NCBI GenBank assembly: GCA_000969725.1
Contig: JXSR01S027628.1
Strand: one strand, 5' to 3'
DNA from: Ophiothrix spiculata
Lineage: Eukaryota; Echinodermata; Ophiuroidea; Amphilepidida; Ophiotrichidae
Length of the DNA: 51,398 nucleotides
The notes beneath the pieces are model-generated. The model saw nothing but the letters and a program-made list of their open reading frames with translations, ran no database searches and was not told the origin of the DNA. Shown in pieces: positions 1-12,481 of this stretch. The translations under genes were made by a program, and so were the position numbers. Each line of letters opens with the position of its first letter. Positions within the stretch are counted from its first letter, which is position 1.

Positions 1-11
1 GAAAGTTGAAC

Positions 12-58
12 GATAGACCGATAGATAGATAGATAGATAGACCGATAGATAGATAGAC
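12..58. repeat. GATA/GACC tetranucleotide microsatellite
   Basis: Runs of gata interrupted by gacc units occupy the start of the window and are bounded by ordinary AT-rich sequence. The left edge may continue outside the window. Confidence 0.9.
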
Positions 59-104
59 TAGATCATGGTTCTATAAACCCAGGCACTATGTGCATGGGTT
101 AAAA

Positions 105-3100
105 ATAGGGGATTAGCTTTGAGTTACAGTTCACTGAAAGCTGCTAAGATTGAACATGACTGCATGCCAAGAGAGAGAGAGAACTTATTTTAAACAGTAG
201 CTTGAAGGGTTGAGAATTTTTTGATGCTTGCCAGATGCATCTATGTTTTTATCATTTTGGAAAAACTTTGATAGTCAGTAATAGTTACAATTGAAAGAAA
301 TAGACATGAACAAAAAAAACCAATAATAATAATAAAGAAGACTAATTTTTCATTTTCGCTCATCAGGTTTTGAAAAAGCTACATAATGTGTGTATCAAAA
401 ACCAATTATTGGTTAAAACCAAAAAATGTGCAAAACCAATATTGACAATCTGGCTAAATCTCTGTCAGTACCCATTACTTTGATTGCATATGTAGAAACA
501 GTAAAGGAGAATGATTTACACTAGTACAAAGCTATCTAATGTATGGAGCTATTTTATACATGATGTCATAAGCTGCTAAATCCTACTAAAGAAAATTAAC
601 AATACATAAAGCTTCCATATGCAAGATTCTGCAGGATTGCACACATGTTAATAAAATGTGCACAGGCAATCAGCATCAATAAGAAGCTTACCAATCAGGC
701 TAGTGAGGTTTCTCGTCAAAATAGATCAGAATTGAGAGTCATGAACTTGAAACGCCTAATCTAATCTACTAACATAAACATTAATATATATTTAAGAGCC
801 AGAAACCTTTTCAGAGATACAAAATAATGGAAGAAACCTATGAAAAGCCACAAGGAGCACAACGATGCCAACATACTATTGCTACAAAACATGGCAGCAA
901 ACTAAGCAACAAATATACCATGAGTGTAAATGCAGGAAGTTTATTACATTGGAACATAATTTATAACATCAAAAATTATAGTTAAGATCTAAGCATTATA
1001 ATAATGTTTTTCATGGATGTAAATGGGAAGTGTACAAACTTTTAAACCCTGGTTATTCTTGTGAAATAGTATGCTTCTTACATGCTGCAAGAGACAGAAC
1101 ATACTAAGACAAACATAACAGTAAATGGAGGATATAAAAAATCATTTCTTTTGTGCGTATACATTTTGGTGATGCATCTATACACCTCCTTAGGAGTATT
1201 TTAACTTAAAAGTTTATACTGTTTTCAAAATAACTTAATGAGACAAAATAAAATTCACTACTGAATAGAACAATTATAGAAAAAAAATGATGTGATCACA
1301 AAAATAATATATCAAACCATTTCACAAAGTTTTGTTTTTGAACATTTTGACTGCCCAATAAGATATTGAATAGTACAAACATTTTGCTATTTTCATGAAG
1401 CTTTTTGTTGAATTCTCAAAATTATTCTCCTTTGTAGGTAATATTTATTCATACAATTCTCATCACAAAATGCAAGTAAAATTTATTGACATGTTCATTT
1501 GTCAATATTATTTTTTATTAAGCAAAAATAAAAACCCAAATAATGTTTTCTTTTGCAACTATCATTATTATAGCAAACTCTTAAACCTTAAAGTCCCAGA
1601 CAAGTTTCTGAATAAATTCCTGTCACTAATTTTACAAACTTGAAGTATTATAAAAGTTACATGCATACTGCATTTACTTTGTACATTAAGAAAGATGCTG
1701 ATCGGTAATGTTTATTTGTCGTATTGACTCATGTATAGAGTTCCATTCGAAACAAATTTTACGATTTAAACAAGTCACTTGTGATTTCCTTAATGGCTAA
1801 GTGAATAAAAGAAATCTGATAGTTTTCTATTATTACATTACTTGTATTTCACGTGAGGTATATTTGATGTATATTCAATTTCAGATTTGCAAGGTTTAGA
1901 AACGATCAAGTGCAGAGAAAGGAGATGGATGGGTGCAATTTCATATAAGTTTACATAATTGTTGTTATGGATGGTATGGGACACAGGTATAGTATTTTAT
2001 TGTGGGCCAAGGTATTAATTCTGTCAGAGAGCTCTTGAATTCATAAGCCTTTCATTTTGGTGTATTTGATATGTAAGCTTGACAGTAGTAACCTAATCTT
2101 GAAGGGAAATTATATAGTGCCTATTCAATTTCTTTCTTTTTTTTCATTTATCTGTATTGTGTTTCATACTAGAGATGACCCTCTTGAATATGGTCATCTA
2201 TTCACTATGATTTTCCTGAACGGTCGTTCATTCAAAAAGAAAGAGTGATTCAGGGGAAGACCCATCAAAGTGTTCAGAAAATTTACACATAATATACAAA
2301 TACATACCGGCTTGAAGATTTCTGGTTAAAATTATGTACTTGAAGTGACTGAAATTGCTATCTTACTAAGGGGCGGAGCCCCAAAATTTGTGCATTCAAG
2401 TTTGATGCATGTGTAATTTGGTGCATGAAAGTTGCTTTGCCTTGATTGGAACGCATCAGATTTCAACTCATGAAAATATTATTTTGTACCATTGCACTCA
2501 TAAACATTCATTATTTGTATTATATTTACTGCTATAAAGCACTTTCCTTTATTTATCGCTATTTAGCACTTCTCTTTATCTGGTTATTGTTATCACATTT
2601 ATTATCAAATTCGTCCTAACTGATCTGTAAGGCTAAAAGCTGCAATAAGAGTTTAATAGATATTTTCCAAAGAAAATTCCAGTTGTTTTATTAAGATCTG
2701 AGAAAATCCAATCCTGTCCTTTAATGTAGTGTTGCAATGGATGATGTGGCAGGTAGGATTCTCCTGAGGGCCAAGAAATCCTTACCCAAGAGCACTTGAA
2801 TTCATTGGTTATTTCCATTCATTCTGACGTGTACGCTTAACACTAGTAATTTGATCTGGAGGAAGAATTATATATTGGCTATTCGATTTCTCCTGTGTAT
2901 TTTCACTTTTTCATATTGCATTTCTAATAGTTTGTTGTTATCAGATGACAAAAACTCCTGTTGACTCTGGTTAGCCATTCATTTTACCTTTTTTTTACAA
3001 AATGATCATACATTAAGAAGGACAGGGAGAAATTCCAGAGGTCAATGTTGTTAAAAAAAAGTGCATTAAACTCAAGGATTCATATTTTTACAATTCAAAA

Positions 3101-4132
3101 ACATTTATACCTGGATATATTTAACATTAAAGTATTAAAATAATCTATGGATATATTTTGAAAACTTAGTACTAAATTTATACATGGGAGAAACATATGC
3201 TCCTTCTTGGGATGCTGCATACCTGGGTCATACCTGTCAAGTCTCCCGATTTAGGCGGGAGTCTGCTGCTTTTAGGTCGGGTAGCCATACCTCCCACTTT
3301 TTAAAGAAATCTACCACTATGTACCACTTTGAAAAAAAATCTCACACTTTGAAAAAATAAAAATCTACTGCGATGTTCTGCTAGCGTGTGTTAGCATGAT
3401 TTCAGACAGTGTACACACAACATTTTGTTGAGAAATTGAAAATAAGATTGTTTTGAGTCTTCTGTGCATGTGTTTGGGAGGATTTTTTTTTGCTCTTCAG
3501 TTTTCAAAATCCACATCGAAATTGGTGTAGCGTTTGGGTCTCATATATGTCAGTTGCTTTTAAACGTTACACATAAATTTACATGTGATTACAGAAGTCT
3601 GGCGCATCAGAATTTGAAAATGTTGACAGGTATGCTGGATGAGTTTATACCGCCCTATGGTAGATCTTTCTTCTTATTCAAAAGATTTAAAATTTCAAAA
3701 ACATTTAATCATATTTGACTGCTGGTATAGCTCACAAGTATGATAATGAAAATTCAGAGATGGAAGAAATGATATGGTATATTACTGACATTTTTGACCT
3801 ACAATGTAAGTCATTCATTACAATTTTTCATTCATTCAAAACCATCAACTTCATGCACAACAGTTTGCAATTATAAACTTCAGCACTTTATATTGCCAAC
3901 TAAAGTGGCTAAAAAATCACAAAGAAAGAATTTTTAGGCTGATAGTCAGACAAAACATAAGGTAGCCCCAAACCAATTGATGTAGTTTTTAATGCAAGCA
4001 AAAGATCAGAGTACATAGAGACAAAGCAACAGAAGTGAGTATGGATGGAAAATACATACGGGGTCAGGACTAGGGATTGACCCAGATGGACAAGAAAAAA
4101 GTCAGACACTTCTTTATGTTGGTAGCTAAGGA
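105..4132. repeat. Large duplicated block A, copy 1 (non-coding)
   Basis: The segment beginning near 'gattagctttgagtt' and ending near 'gctaaggatacc' aligns by eye, in order, with about 5370-11790 and with 18372-22480. Shared landmarks are 'gaacatgactgcatgcc', 'gcttaccaatcaggctagtga', 'gttgacactgg'-free AT-rich stretches, 'ctgttgactctggttagcc' and 'tcagacaaaacataagg'. No reading frame stays conserved across all three copies, so I read it as non-coding or intronic. A dispersed repeat starting near 3236 with 'gtctcccgatttaggcggg' lies inside it and recurs in copy 2 at about 9420. The homology stops abruptly after 4132. Confidence 0.8.
2305..2590. other. Segment present only in block A copy 1
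   Basis: Copies 2 and 3 run almost directly from the 'cagaaaatgtgta' landmark to 'cctaactgatctgtaag', whereas copy 1 has about 280 extra bases here. They include a small GC hairpin, ggggc-gga-gcccc, at 2370-2382 in otherwise AT-rich DNA. No terminal inverted repeats or coding sequence were seen, so it may be an insertion in copy 1 or a loss in the others. Confidence 0.5.
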
Positions 4133-5369
4133 TACCAAATAATCTTAAACATCTGATGTTGGTGTTGTTGAAGAAGTAAAAGAATGTCCATTTCCCAAGG
4201 GTCTGTGTTCAGGAAAGGATGTCTAGCCTTGCTGGTAAATCAAAAACTTTGAACAGATATTTATTTTTAATGAGAGGCTTGTGATGCGCAGACAATGTTT
4301 AGGTTGTATTTGTTAACAAATCCTACCATTTATAATAGTACAATATTTTGGTAAATTTGAGAAATCCTAATTCAGCATGCCCCTAATTTACTTTATGGAA
4401 AAACAAATTCAAGTTGTCAAAATTTCTGGTTTAAGCATGGGCTTTTGGGTTGCAAAATCCTAGTGTATAGTAAAGCATTAGATGCAATTAATGACCATGA
4501 TAACCACCTATCAATACAAGTGGCCCCTGGGGTCCAACTTCTATTTACTATATTTACTCTAAGGGCTTTAACCCAAGCTGTAACCATTTTATTAATACAA
4601 ATGTATGAACTCGGAACTCAGAAAGGGTCAATTTTAAATTTTGGTCGTTGACAGGAGTTAAAGTATCCTTTTTTAAACACAAACAAAAAAGGTTGTTGAG
4701 TTTTAATCCCATCTGAAAATAAACTTTGAATTTTTACATTTTACTTATCATATGTGACGCGTTACATCAAAAGGTACAAGTTCTCGGCCAAGCAAAATTT
4801 GAGATACAGGCAAATAAAGCTCGTAAATTATAAAGAAAATAATAAGAAAATTGTCATCTTTATTCACCATATCTTCAAAATTTTAACTTCAATTTTCACA
4901 AGCAAGGTATCATTTTAAAGCTTAATTTATTCTCTTTAAAGTAACACAGAAATCTCAATTTTGTCAAAGGTAGACAACTTGTACCTTTTGATGTAACGCG
5001 TCACATATACACTTGGTAGCTTAAATATCTCACATGCCACATATGGAAAGTGCAAATCGCTTGATTTTCACACCTAAATGACACTCAAGCTAAGCAGTAG
5101 CTTATGAAATTAGCTCTCATTATGTGTCTGTCTGTCATTATGGTTCTCACATGAATACCTCTTTAAAGGTAATAGGTGAACCATTTGTTGGAAAGAAAAT
5201 AAAAAGCCTAATGTTGCTGTAAAAATGGTATGGTCGATACAAAACTTAGCATAAAAATGTTTGAACAAGCTTCCTTTTATTTACATTATTCTGGTTATAT
5301 CTGAAGATGGACCAATATGGTTATTGATGTTGGTTAAACAATTAAAATGTCTGACACCTGATTATAATT
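4133..5369. other. Spacer between block A copies 1 and 2; no gene seen
   Basis: This stretch matches neither flanking block. Apart from the MITE at 4753-5005 it holds only short chance frames, such as one of 68 codons at 4445-4651 without recognisable features. Confidence 0.6.
4753..5005. mobile_element. MITE, TGTGAC-ended, TA target (253 bp)
   Basis: The left end TGTGACGCGTTACATCAAAA is matched in reverse complement by the right end near 4976-5005. Terminal repeats extend about 30 bp. TA dinucleotides at 4751-4752 and 5006-5007 are the apparent target duplication, as for Tc1/mariner-type insertions. It has no coding capacity. The ends match the element at 14585-15011 closely and those at 6745, 28453 and 49225 more loosely. 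Confidence 0.85.
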
Positions 5370-6744
5370 AAAACATAGGGGATAGCTTTGATGCACATGA
5401 TGTTGCATCAGTTATAGTTCACTGAAAGCTGTTAAGATTGAACATGACTGCATGCCAAGAGAGAGACAGAGAGAGAGAGAACTTATTTTAAACAGGAGTA
5501 GCTTGAAGGGTTGAGAATTTGTTGGTGCTTGCCAGATGCATCTGTATTAAGACAATGTTTTTATCATTTGGAAAAAAATTATAAGTCAGTAATAATTACA
5601 ATGAAAGAAAATAGACATAAACAAAAAACAATAATAATAAAGAAGCCTCATGTTTCATTTTCACTCTTCAGGTTTTGAAAAAGCTACATAATGTGTGTAT
5701 CATTTGAATCTCATAAAACAATTGTTGGTTAAAACCAAAAAGTGTGCAAAACCAATATTGACAATCTGACTAAATCACTGTCAGTACCCATGAGTGTGAT
5801 TGCATATGTAGAAACAGTAAAGGGAAGGATTCACACTAGTACAAAGCTATTTTATTCATGGAGCTATTTTATACACGATGTCATAAGCTGGTAAATCCTA
5901 CTAAAGACAATTAACAATACATAAAGCTTCAATATGCAAGATTCTGCAGGATTGCACGCATGTTAATAAAATGTGCACAGGCAATCAGCATCAATTAGCA
6001 GCTTACCAATCAGGCTAGTGAAGATTCTCGTCAAAATAGATCAGAATTGAGAGGCATGAACTTGAAATGCCAAATCAAATCAACTAACATAAACATTAAG
6101 AAAGATTTAAGAGTCAGAAACCTTTTCAGAAATACAAAATATTAGAAGAAGCCTATGGAAAATCACAAGGAGCACAACAATGCCAACATACTATTGCTAC
6201 AAAACATGGCAGCAAACTAAGCAACAAATATTTCATGAGTGTAAATGCAGGATGTTTATTACTTTGGGACATCTCTAACATAAACGGAGGATACCTCTGG
6301 AATCCAAAAAAAAATTAATACTTTTTTGACTGCTTTCAAAATAACTTAATGAGACAAAATAAAATTAAATACTGAATAGAACTGTATTCAACATGAAAGT
6401 TGTATATTTCACTGATGAATTATGATGTGTCTGGCTTGTCATAGATGCAGAAGGTTCTTACATTTGCTTACAGAGGTTATTGGTAAAATCATCATTAAAT
6501 TTGACAAATTCCATAAACACATAAATACGCCATATGCATAAATACTAATTTAAAGGTATACTATAGGTTTTACATCACCTATTACTAAATTGTGGTGTTT
6601 TTTCTGAAATCCAACCAGCGAAACCAGCAAATTTCAAATTAATTGTGCAGAAAATCAGATTAACTTGCTCATGTTTTGCTTTAAATATGTTTTTCAATTA
6701 TCTCCCCTTAATATAAAAAAATAAAAATCTATATAAAAAATATA

Positions 6745-7161
6745 TGTGACCCATCATATCGAAAGGTCGATGTAGTAATTTATGAGATACGGGCCATTGA
6801 AGCTGAGCATAGTCAAAAATCATGTCCAAGGTTAAATTTCTTATTTCATCAGAAATGCTACCTTTGAACATATTCTATTATATTAATCAGGTTCCAACAT
6901 CAAAAACATAAGACAAATGTTTTAAAAACCGAGTTTTCAAGTTTTACCAGCACAGAAACTTTAAACTTGATTTTCTCAGAATTATAGTTTTCTGAATCAG
7001 CCCGATGCCTTTTACCAATTTGGATGTAACTTTACAATGGAACATCCAACAACCAAAAGCAAGGTGTCATTTTAAAGCTTAAAATATAATCATTCAGATG
7101 AGACCAAAAATCAATTTTCATTATGGGACCCTTAAGATACCTTTCGTTATGATGGGTCACA
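6745..7161. mobile_element. MITE, TGTGACCCATCAT-ended, TA target (417 bp)
   Basis: Left end TGTGACCCATCATATCGAAA and right end in reverse complement TGTGACCCATCATAACGAAA give terminal inverted repeats of over 22 bp with one mismatch in the first 20. TA flanks both sides (6743-6744, 7162-7163). No protein is encoded. It probably belongs to a Tc1/mariner-type non-autonomous family. Confidence 0.85.
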
Positions 7162-9157
7162 TATATTTAAAGATATGTGTCTTTCTTTACATCCCCGGGA
7201 CTCTTCAGGCTTACTCTCTTCCAGGCTGCATATCAGAAAATCAAATCATTCCAAATTTGGACATTTTAATGTTCGTTTGGACAATTCAAGAGATGTTACT
7301 CAAAGAAAACCTGTGAAAATCATGGTTAAATGTAAAAACATATGAAATCCAAATGGTGGCGCATTATCTGTAGCAGTCATTTTCATAGTGTCTTTAGGTA
7401 ACATAAAAGTGTTGTATACGACATCAAATATATTTGTTATCTACTTTTCTATTAACACAATTTGAGCCTTTGTTTTGTCAAATACATAATCATAGCATAA
7501 TCAGTAGAACACTAAGAAACAAAGGTGAACTACACAAGTGCAGCTTGCACAATTACAGAAAAAGATGATGTGATCACAAAAATAATATATAAAAATATTT
7601 CACAAAGTTTTATTTTTGAACATTTTGACTGCACTAAAAGATATTGAACAATATAAACATTTTGCTATTTTCATGAAGCATTTTTTTGACTTTTTAAAAT
7701 TATTTTCCTTTGTATGTAATATTTATTTATACAATTCTCATTACAAAATGCAAGTAAAATTTCTTGACTTGTTCATTTGTCAATATTACTTTTTATCAAG
7801 TAAAAAAAAGCCTTTCTTTTACAACTATCATTATAGCAAACTCTTAACCTGTCTTAAACCTTATAGTCCCAGACAAGTTTCTGAATAAAATCCTGTCACT
7901 ATATTTACAAACTTGAAGTGTTATAAAAGTTCTTTGCATAACGCATTTACTTTATACATTAAGAAAGATGCTGAATCGGTAATGTTTATTGGTCGTATTG
8001 ACTCATGTATAGAGTTCCATTCGAAGCAAATTCTACAATTTAAATAAGTCACTTTTTGTGATTTCCTTAATGGCTAAGTGAATAAAAGAAATCTGATAGT
8101 TTTCTATTATTACATTACTTGTATTTCACGTGAGGTATATTTGATGTATATTCAATTTCAGATTTGCAAGGGGTTTAGGAACGACAAAGTGCAGAGAAAG
8201 GAGATGGATGGGTATAATTTAATATAAGTGTACATAATTGTTGTTATGGACGTTATGGGACACAAGTATAGTATTTTATTGAGGGCCAAGGCATTAACTC
8301 TATCAGAAAGCTCTTGAATTCATAAGTGTATTTGATATGTAAGCTTGACAGTAGTAACCTAATCTTGAAGGGAAATTATATAGTGCCTATTCAATTTCTT
8401 TTTTTTTTTCATTTATCTGTATTGTGTTTCATACTAGAGATGACCCACTTGAAACTCTGAACGTTCGTTCATTCAAAAAAAAAGTGATTCAGGGGAAATC
8501 CCAGAGATCAAAGTGTTCAGAAAATGTGTACATAATCTAAAGAAATGTACAAGCAAGAGAATCACATTTATCATTAAATTTTTCCTAACTGATCTGTAAG
8601 GCTAAGGACTGAAAATATTTTTTAGAAAATTCCACTAAAGATACAGTTGTTTCATTAAGATCTGAGAAAATTAAATCCTGTCCTTTAATGTAGTGTTGCA
8701 ATGAATGATGTGGCAGGTAGGATTCTCCTGGGGGCCAAGAAATCCTTACCCAAGAGCACCTGAATGCATTGGTCATTTCCATTCATTCTGATGTATCTGA
8801 TGTGTAATCCTAGCACTTGTTATTTAATCTGAAAGAGGAATCATATATTGGCTATTCAATTTCTCCTGTGTATTTCCACTTTTTTATTGCATTTCTAATA
8901 GTTTGTTGTTATCAGATGACAAAAACTCCTGTTGACTCTGGTTAGCCATTCATTATACCTTTTTTAAAAACAAATTGATCATACATTAAGAAGGACAGAG
9001 GTCAATGTTGTTAAAAAAAAGTGCATTAAACTCAAGGATTCATATTTCTACAATTCAAAAACATTTATACCTGGGAATATTCAACATTAAAGTATTAAAA
9101 TAATCTATGGATATATTTTGAAAATTTAGTACTAAATTTATATATTGGAGAAACATA

Positions 9158-9376
9158 CCCTATAATCTTGATCATAAGAGCCCCTTCAGCTCCGCTTAAA
9201 ATCCTGATGTGCTGAAAAATTACAATGGTCCTCCTGTTAACTTGTTATGTTTTATTCACCAGATCAGCAAGTACTTTCATATTTTGTGTTTCCAAAACAG
9301 TAATTATTTGGATTGTCTGGATTTAAATGCGTTCTTATGATCAAGGTAACATGTTCTTATGATCGAGGTAACAGGG
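9158..9376. mobile_element. MITE with CCCTRTWAYCTYGATCATAAGA ends, TA target
   Basis: The insertion is defined by comparison: copy 1 reads through 'gaaacatatgctcc', while copy 2 is split after 'gaaacata' and resumes with 'tatgctcc'. TA is duplicated. The left end CCCTATAATCTTGATCATAA is inverted at the right end, where the motif occurs twice in tandem (about 9330-9376). Length is 219 bp and no frame is present. Confidence 0.85.
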
Positions 9377-10121
9377 TATGCTCCTTCTTGGGATGCTGCA
9401 TACCTTGGTCATACCTGTCAAGTCTCCCGATTTAGGAGGGATTCTCCTGCTTTTAGGTTGGGTAGCCATATCTCCCATTTTTTAAAGAAATCTACCACTT
9501 GGAAAAAAAATCTCACACTTTGAAAAAATAAAAATCTACTGCAATGTTCTGCTAGCGTGTGTTAGCATGATTTCAGACAGTGTAACGCAACATTTTGTTG
9601 AGACATTTAAAATAAGATCGTTTTGAGTCGTCTGTGTGCTTGGGAGATTTTTTTTTTTTGCTCTTCAGTTTTCAAAATCCACATAAAATGTTTTTGGTGT
9701 AGCGTTTGGGTCTCATATATCCAGTTGCTCTTAAACGTTACACGTAAATTTACACCTGATTACAGAAGTCTGGCGCATCAGAATTTGAAAATGTTGACAG
9801 TTATGCTGGATGAGTCTATACCACCTTATGGTAGATCTGTCTTTTAATTCAAAAGATTTAAAATTTACAAAAACATTTAATCATATTTGACTGCTGGTAT
9901 AGCTCACAGGTATGGTAATGAAAATTCAGAGATGGAAGAAATGATATGGTATATTACTTACATTTTTTTTGACCCACAATGTAAGTCATTCATTACAATT
10001 TTTCATTCATTCAAAACCATCTAACTTCATGCACAACAGTTTTGCAATTATAACATTCAGCACTTTATATTGCCAACTAAAGTGGCTAAAAAATCATAAA
10101 AAAGAATTTTTAGGCTGATAT

Positions 10122-11606
10122 CACTGGTCTACAAATTTTTAAAAATTTCGAGTATCTGAGATGAAACATACCCTCCTTTGTCAATTTTGGGCTGCTGAAC
10201 ACGAATATGGCCATTAAAAAATCTGATTAGCTCTAGTTTTTAAGAATTTTGCGATTCAATATTTTACATGGCAACGTATAGGAGCAATACACAATGTGGT
10301 AGATCTACATGCATTTTACGTATATACAGTTACACAGATTATGAAGGTTCTACTGATGCTTCTTTGGTTGTTTCTTATACTTAATATCTGGGCCATCTCT
10401 TTTTAGGAACAACAGATATCTCACAATAATGATGTGAGCTATTTGTCTTGATAAAGTTTCTCTGTGGCTTAAATCGAAACGTTCACCTTGTTACCACCGA
10501 CTGCACCACAGTTGACAGGAAATGAATCGACGTGATTGAAGTAAATGGATTTTTAAGGACATATTGCAGCCCAACTTTCAATACCATAGTAGCATGACTT
10601 CCACAAATTGTTTGTAAATGCCAGCTTCATTATTTCCAAGGAAATTGTTAACAACTTGGGAGTCTTCTTTTGCTTCCTATGATGCAATCAAATGCTTCAT
10701 CTAAAAGTTCATGGATTTGAGGAACAACAATACACCCACTATTGCTGTACTCAGCCTTAGGAATTAAGTACCAAGGCTCCATGGAATGCTGATCCATGGC
10801 CTTAACAAAGTTCTTCATTCTTTATGAGTTCCATTTTTAGTAAAACCTTGTTTTGGTCTACAAGTAAAAGACTTTGCACATATTGAGTTCCAGATTCAAG
10901 TTGTTGCTTGTAAGGCCAGTCTTATTGAATGTCATTAATGAGAAGCAGTTGGTGGGAAGATCTTGCTCAACTGTCCCATTCACAAAGAAAACAATAATAC
11001 TACGTGTAACCTCATTGAGAACAAGCAAGATAGTAATGACTTTGAGGTTAACGCAAATCTGTCATTGTATTGGCATACTTAATGCATTCTAAAAGGTTGC
11101 TTAAACATTGTGAAGTTTATTTCATGTAAAAGTACTCGCTGAGACTCAATATTGATCAATCAATAACATCAATAAAACACCTCCACTCATAAGGACTTAC
11201 TGGCTTCATTTAAACCATCAACATCAACTGTCTCAGATTTTTCCAGTCAAAATTTATAACAACATCATGACAGGATACCAAATCACCTATCATCTTCTTC
11301 AGACTCAAAATAGTAGTGGCTTAAACAAGTTTTGTAATCAGTTTATTATCCTACTTCATTAACAATACTTTCAATGGACATGAACAGATAAAATAAAATT
11401 AAAAGTAAGGTTTCTGTACTCAACATTGTGCTACTCCCTATATTGCCTATTAGCTCCTATTGTGGTACACAGTATACCACTGGGGTTGTGTATCTTTAAA
11501 ACAAGAGCTAACTAGCATTTTTAAGCCTCATTTTTGGTTTCAGTGACCCAAAATTAGTCAAGATTGAATACTTTAATTTAAGATACTTTTTGGCTGTAGA
11601 CCAGTG
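10122..11606. mobile_element. CACTGG-ended DNA transposon relic (1485 bp)
   Basis: Both ends carry CACTGGTCTACA in inverted orientation, flanked by TAT on each side (10119-10121 and 11607-11609). Copy 1 of block A has the empty site near 3937, 'ggctgatagtcagac'. The interior carries decayed minus-strand coding sequence (see 10400-11400). CACTG termini and a 3-bp duplication would suit an EnSpm/CACTA-like element, but no catalytic transposase motif was recognised, so the superfamily is left open. Confidence 0.8.
10400..11400 (-). pseudogene. Decayed transposon-borne ORF (invertebrate multicopy family)
   Basis: No intact frame remains, but minus-strand pieces in successive frames resemble, from memory, a multicopy protein family common in invertebrate genomes and not functionally characterised. 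In order: EWRCFID (11168-11188), a stretch read as LKVITILL near 11040, MKNFVKAMDQ starting at 10818, VPQIHELLD near 10730, NNFLGNNEAGIYKQF near 10640, and CNMSLKIH (10545-10568), followed by a frameshifted GERF near 10480. Stops and frameshifts separate these blocks, so it cannot make the full protein. It lies inside the inverted-repeat element 10122-11606, which suggests it is that element's own gene. Its activity is not known to me; calling it a transposase is only a guess from position. Confidence 0.6.
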
Positions 11607-12146
11607 TATATTCAGACAAAACATAAGGTAGCCCCAAACCAATTTATGTAGTTTTTAATGCAAGCAAAAGATCAGAGTACATGGAGGAAAAGTAACAGAA
11701 GTGAGTATGGATGGAAAATACATACGGGCCAGGACTGGGGATTGACCCAGATGGACAAGGAAAAAGTCAGAGACTTCTTTATGTTGGTAGCTAAGGATAC
11801 CCCAGAAAGCCTCTTTAATGGAGCTTATTTCAATTGGGATGCAATACTTTTTTGTTTTGTTTTTAATACATGCAAAGGACTCATTGGTGCCAAGTAAGGT
11901 TTCCTAATTTATCTGAGAAGGCCTTATCCCTTGAGGTATTTTGAATTTTTGTTCTCCTTTGTACTGAATTTTTTTTTTCAAAATAAAAAACAAATACTCA
12001 AAATGCATTTTGTTTGTTGTCATTACATTGTGCCTGGTTTAACCAAAAGCAATGTTTGTGTAACAACCAACACACCATCAAATTATCACATGTTCTTGCA
12101 CTCAGACATATATGTCATCATTGATGGCTGAGAGTGGAATGGTGCC

Positions 12147-12431
12147 ATAGGCATGGATCAATGCTTTGTTCAGTTTAGATGTTCAAATTGACTCGCAATT
12201 CAATAAGTATTGAACAAACCATTGCATCAGGCAAGGTTGAATCTTAAGAGATATTTTAGAATAAAGAGAAAAGGATTTATATTTATGAAATAGTTACACA
12301 TTTTGTTGCCTTAAAAATTCTTGTCAGCCTAAAATTCAACAAGGATCATTCAATTATTCATTTATTTATTTTATTCATTTATATATTTTTATGCAGTAAG
12401 TATTGAACAAACCATTGCATCAGGCAAGGTT
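12147..12431. repeat. Left copy of an internal repeat, ends in assembly gap
   Basis: The sequence from 'gccataggcatggatcaatg' to 'tttttatgcag' recurs at about 13033-13284. At 12398 it restarts with 'taagtattgaacaaaccatt', which belongs to its own middle, and then meets the gap. Block B copy 2 carries this segment only once (22810-22975). An assembly artefact or unresolved tandem duplication is likely. Confidence 0.7.
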
Positions 12432-12481
12432 NNNNNNNNNNNNNNNNNNNNNNNNNNNNNNNNNNNNNNNNNNNNNNNNNN
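12432..12481. other. Assembly gap (50 N)
   Basis: Exactly 50 undetermined bases, probably a placeholder of arbitrary length. The flanks are repeats. Confidence 0.98.

Larger units (their letters stand above)
5370..11790. repeat. Large duplicated block A, copy 2 (with insertions)
   Basis: Same order of landmarks as copy 1 (105-4132), lengthened by the MITE at 6745-7161, the MITE at 9158-9376 and the transposon at 10122-11606. Where copy 1 ends, this copy continues into block B, as copy 3 does, so copy 1 is the truncated one. No conserved coding frame was seen. Confidence 0.8.

Noticed and set aside
1395-7888. Paired plus-strand frames at 1395-1643 and 7616-7888
   Set aside because: Lysine, phenylalanine and asparagine-rich peptides typical of AT-rich non-coding DNA; the frame shifts between copies and is broken in copy 3.
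2633-8782. Paired minus-strand frames at 2633-2818 and 8585-8782 with similar peptides (CSWVRISWP.GESYLPHH)
   Set aside because: Similarity equals that of the surrounding duplicated DNA, and the third block A copy near 21420 has several stops, so there is no sign of coding constraint.
3464-9847. Paired plus-strand frames near 3464 and 9623
   Set aside because: They overlay a dispersed repeat beginning 'gtctcccgattt', with indels between copies that break the frame.
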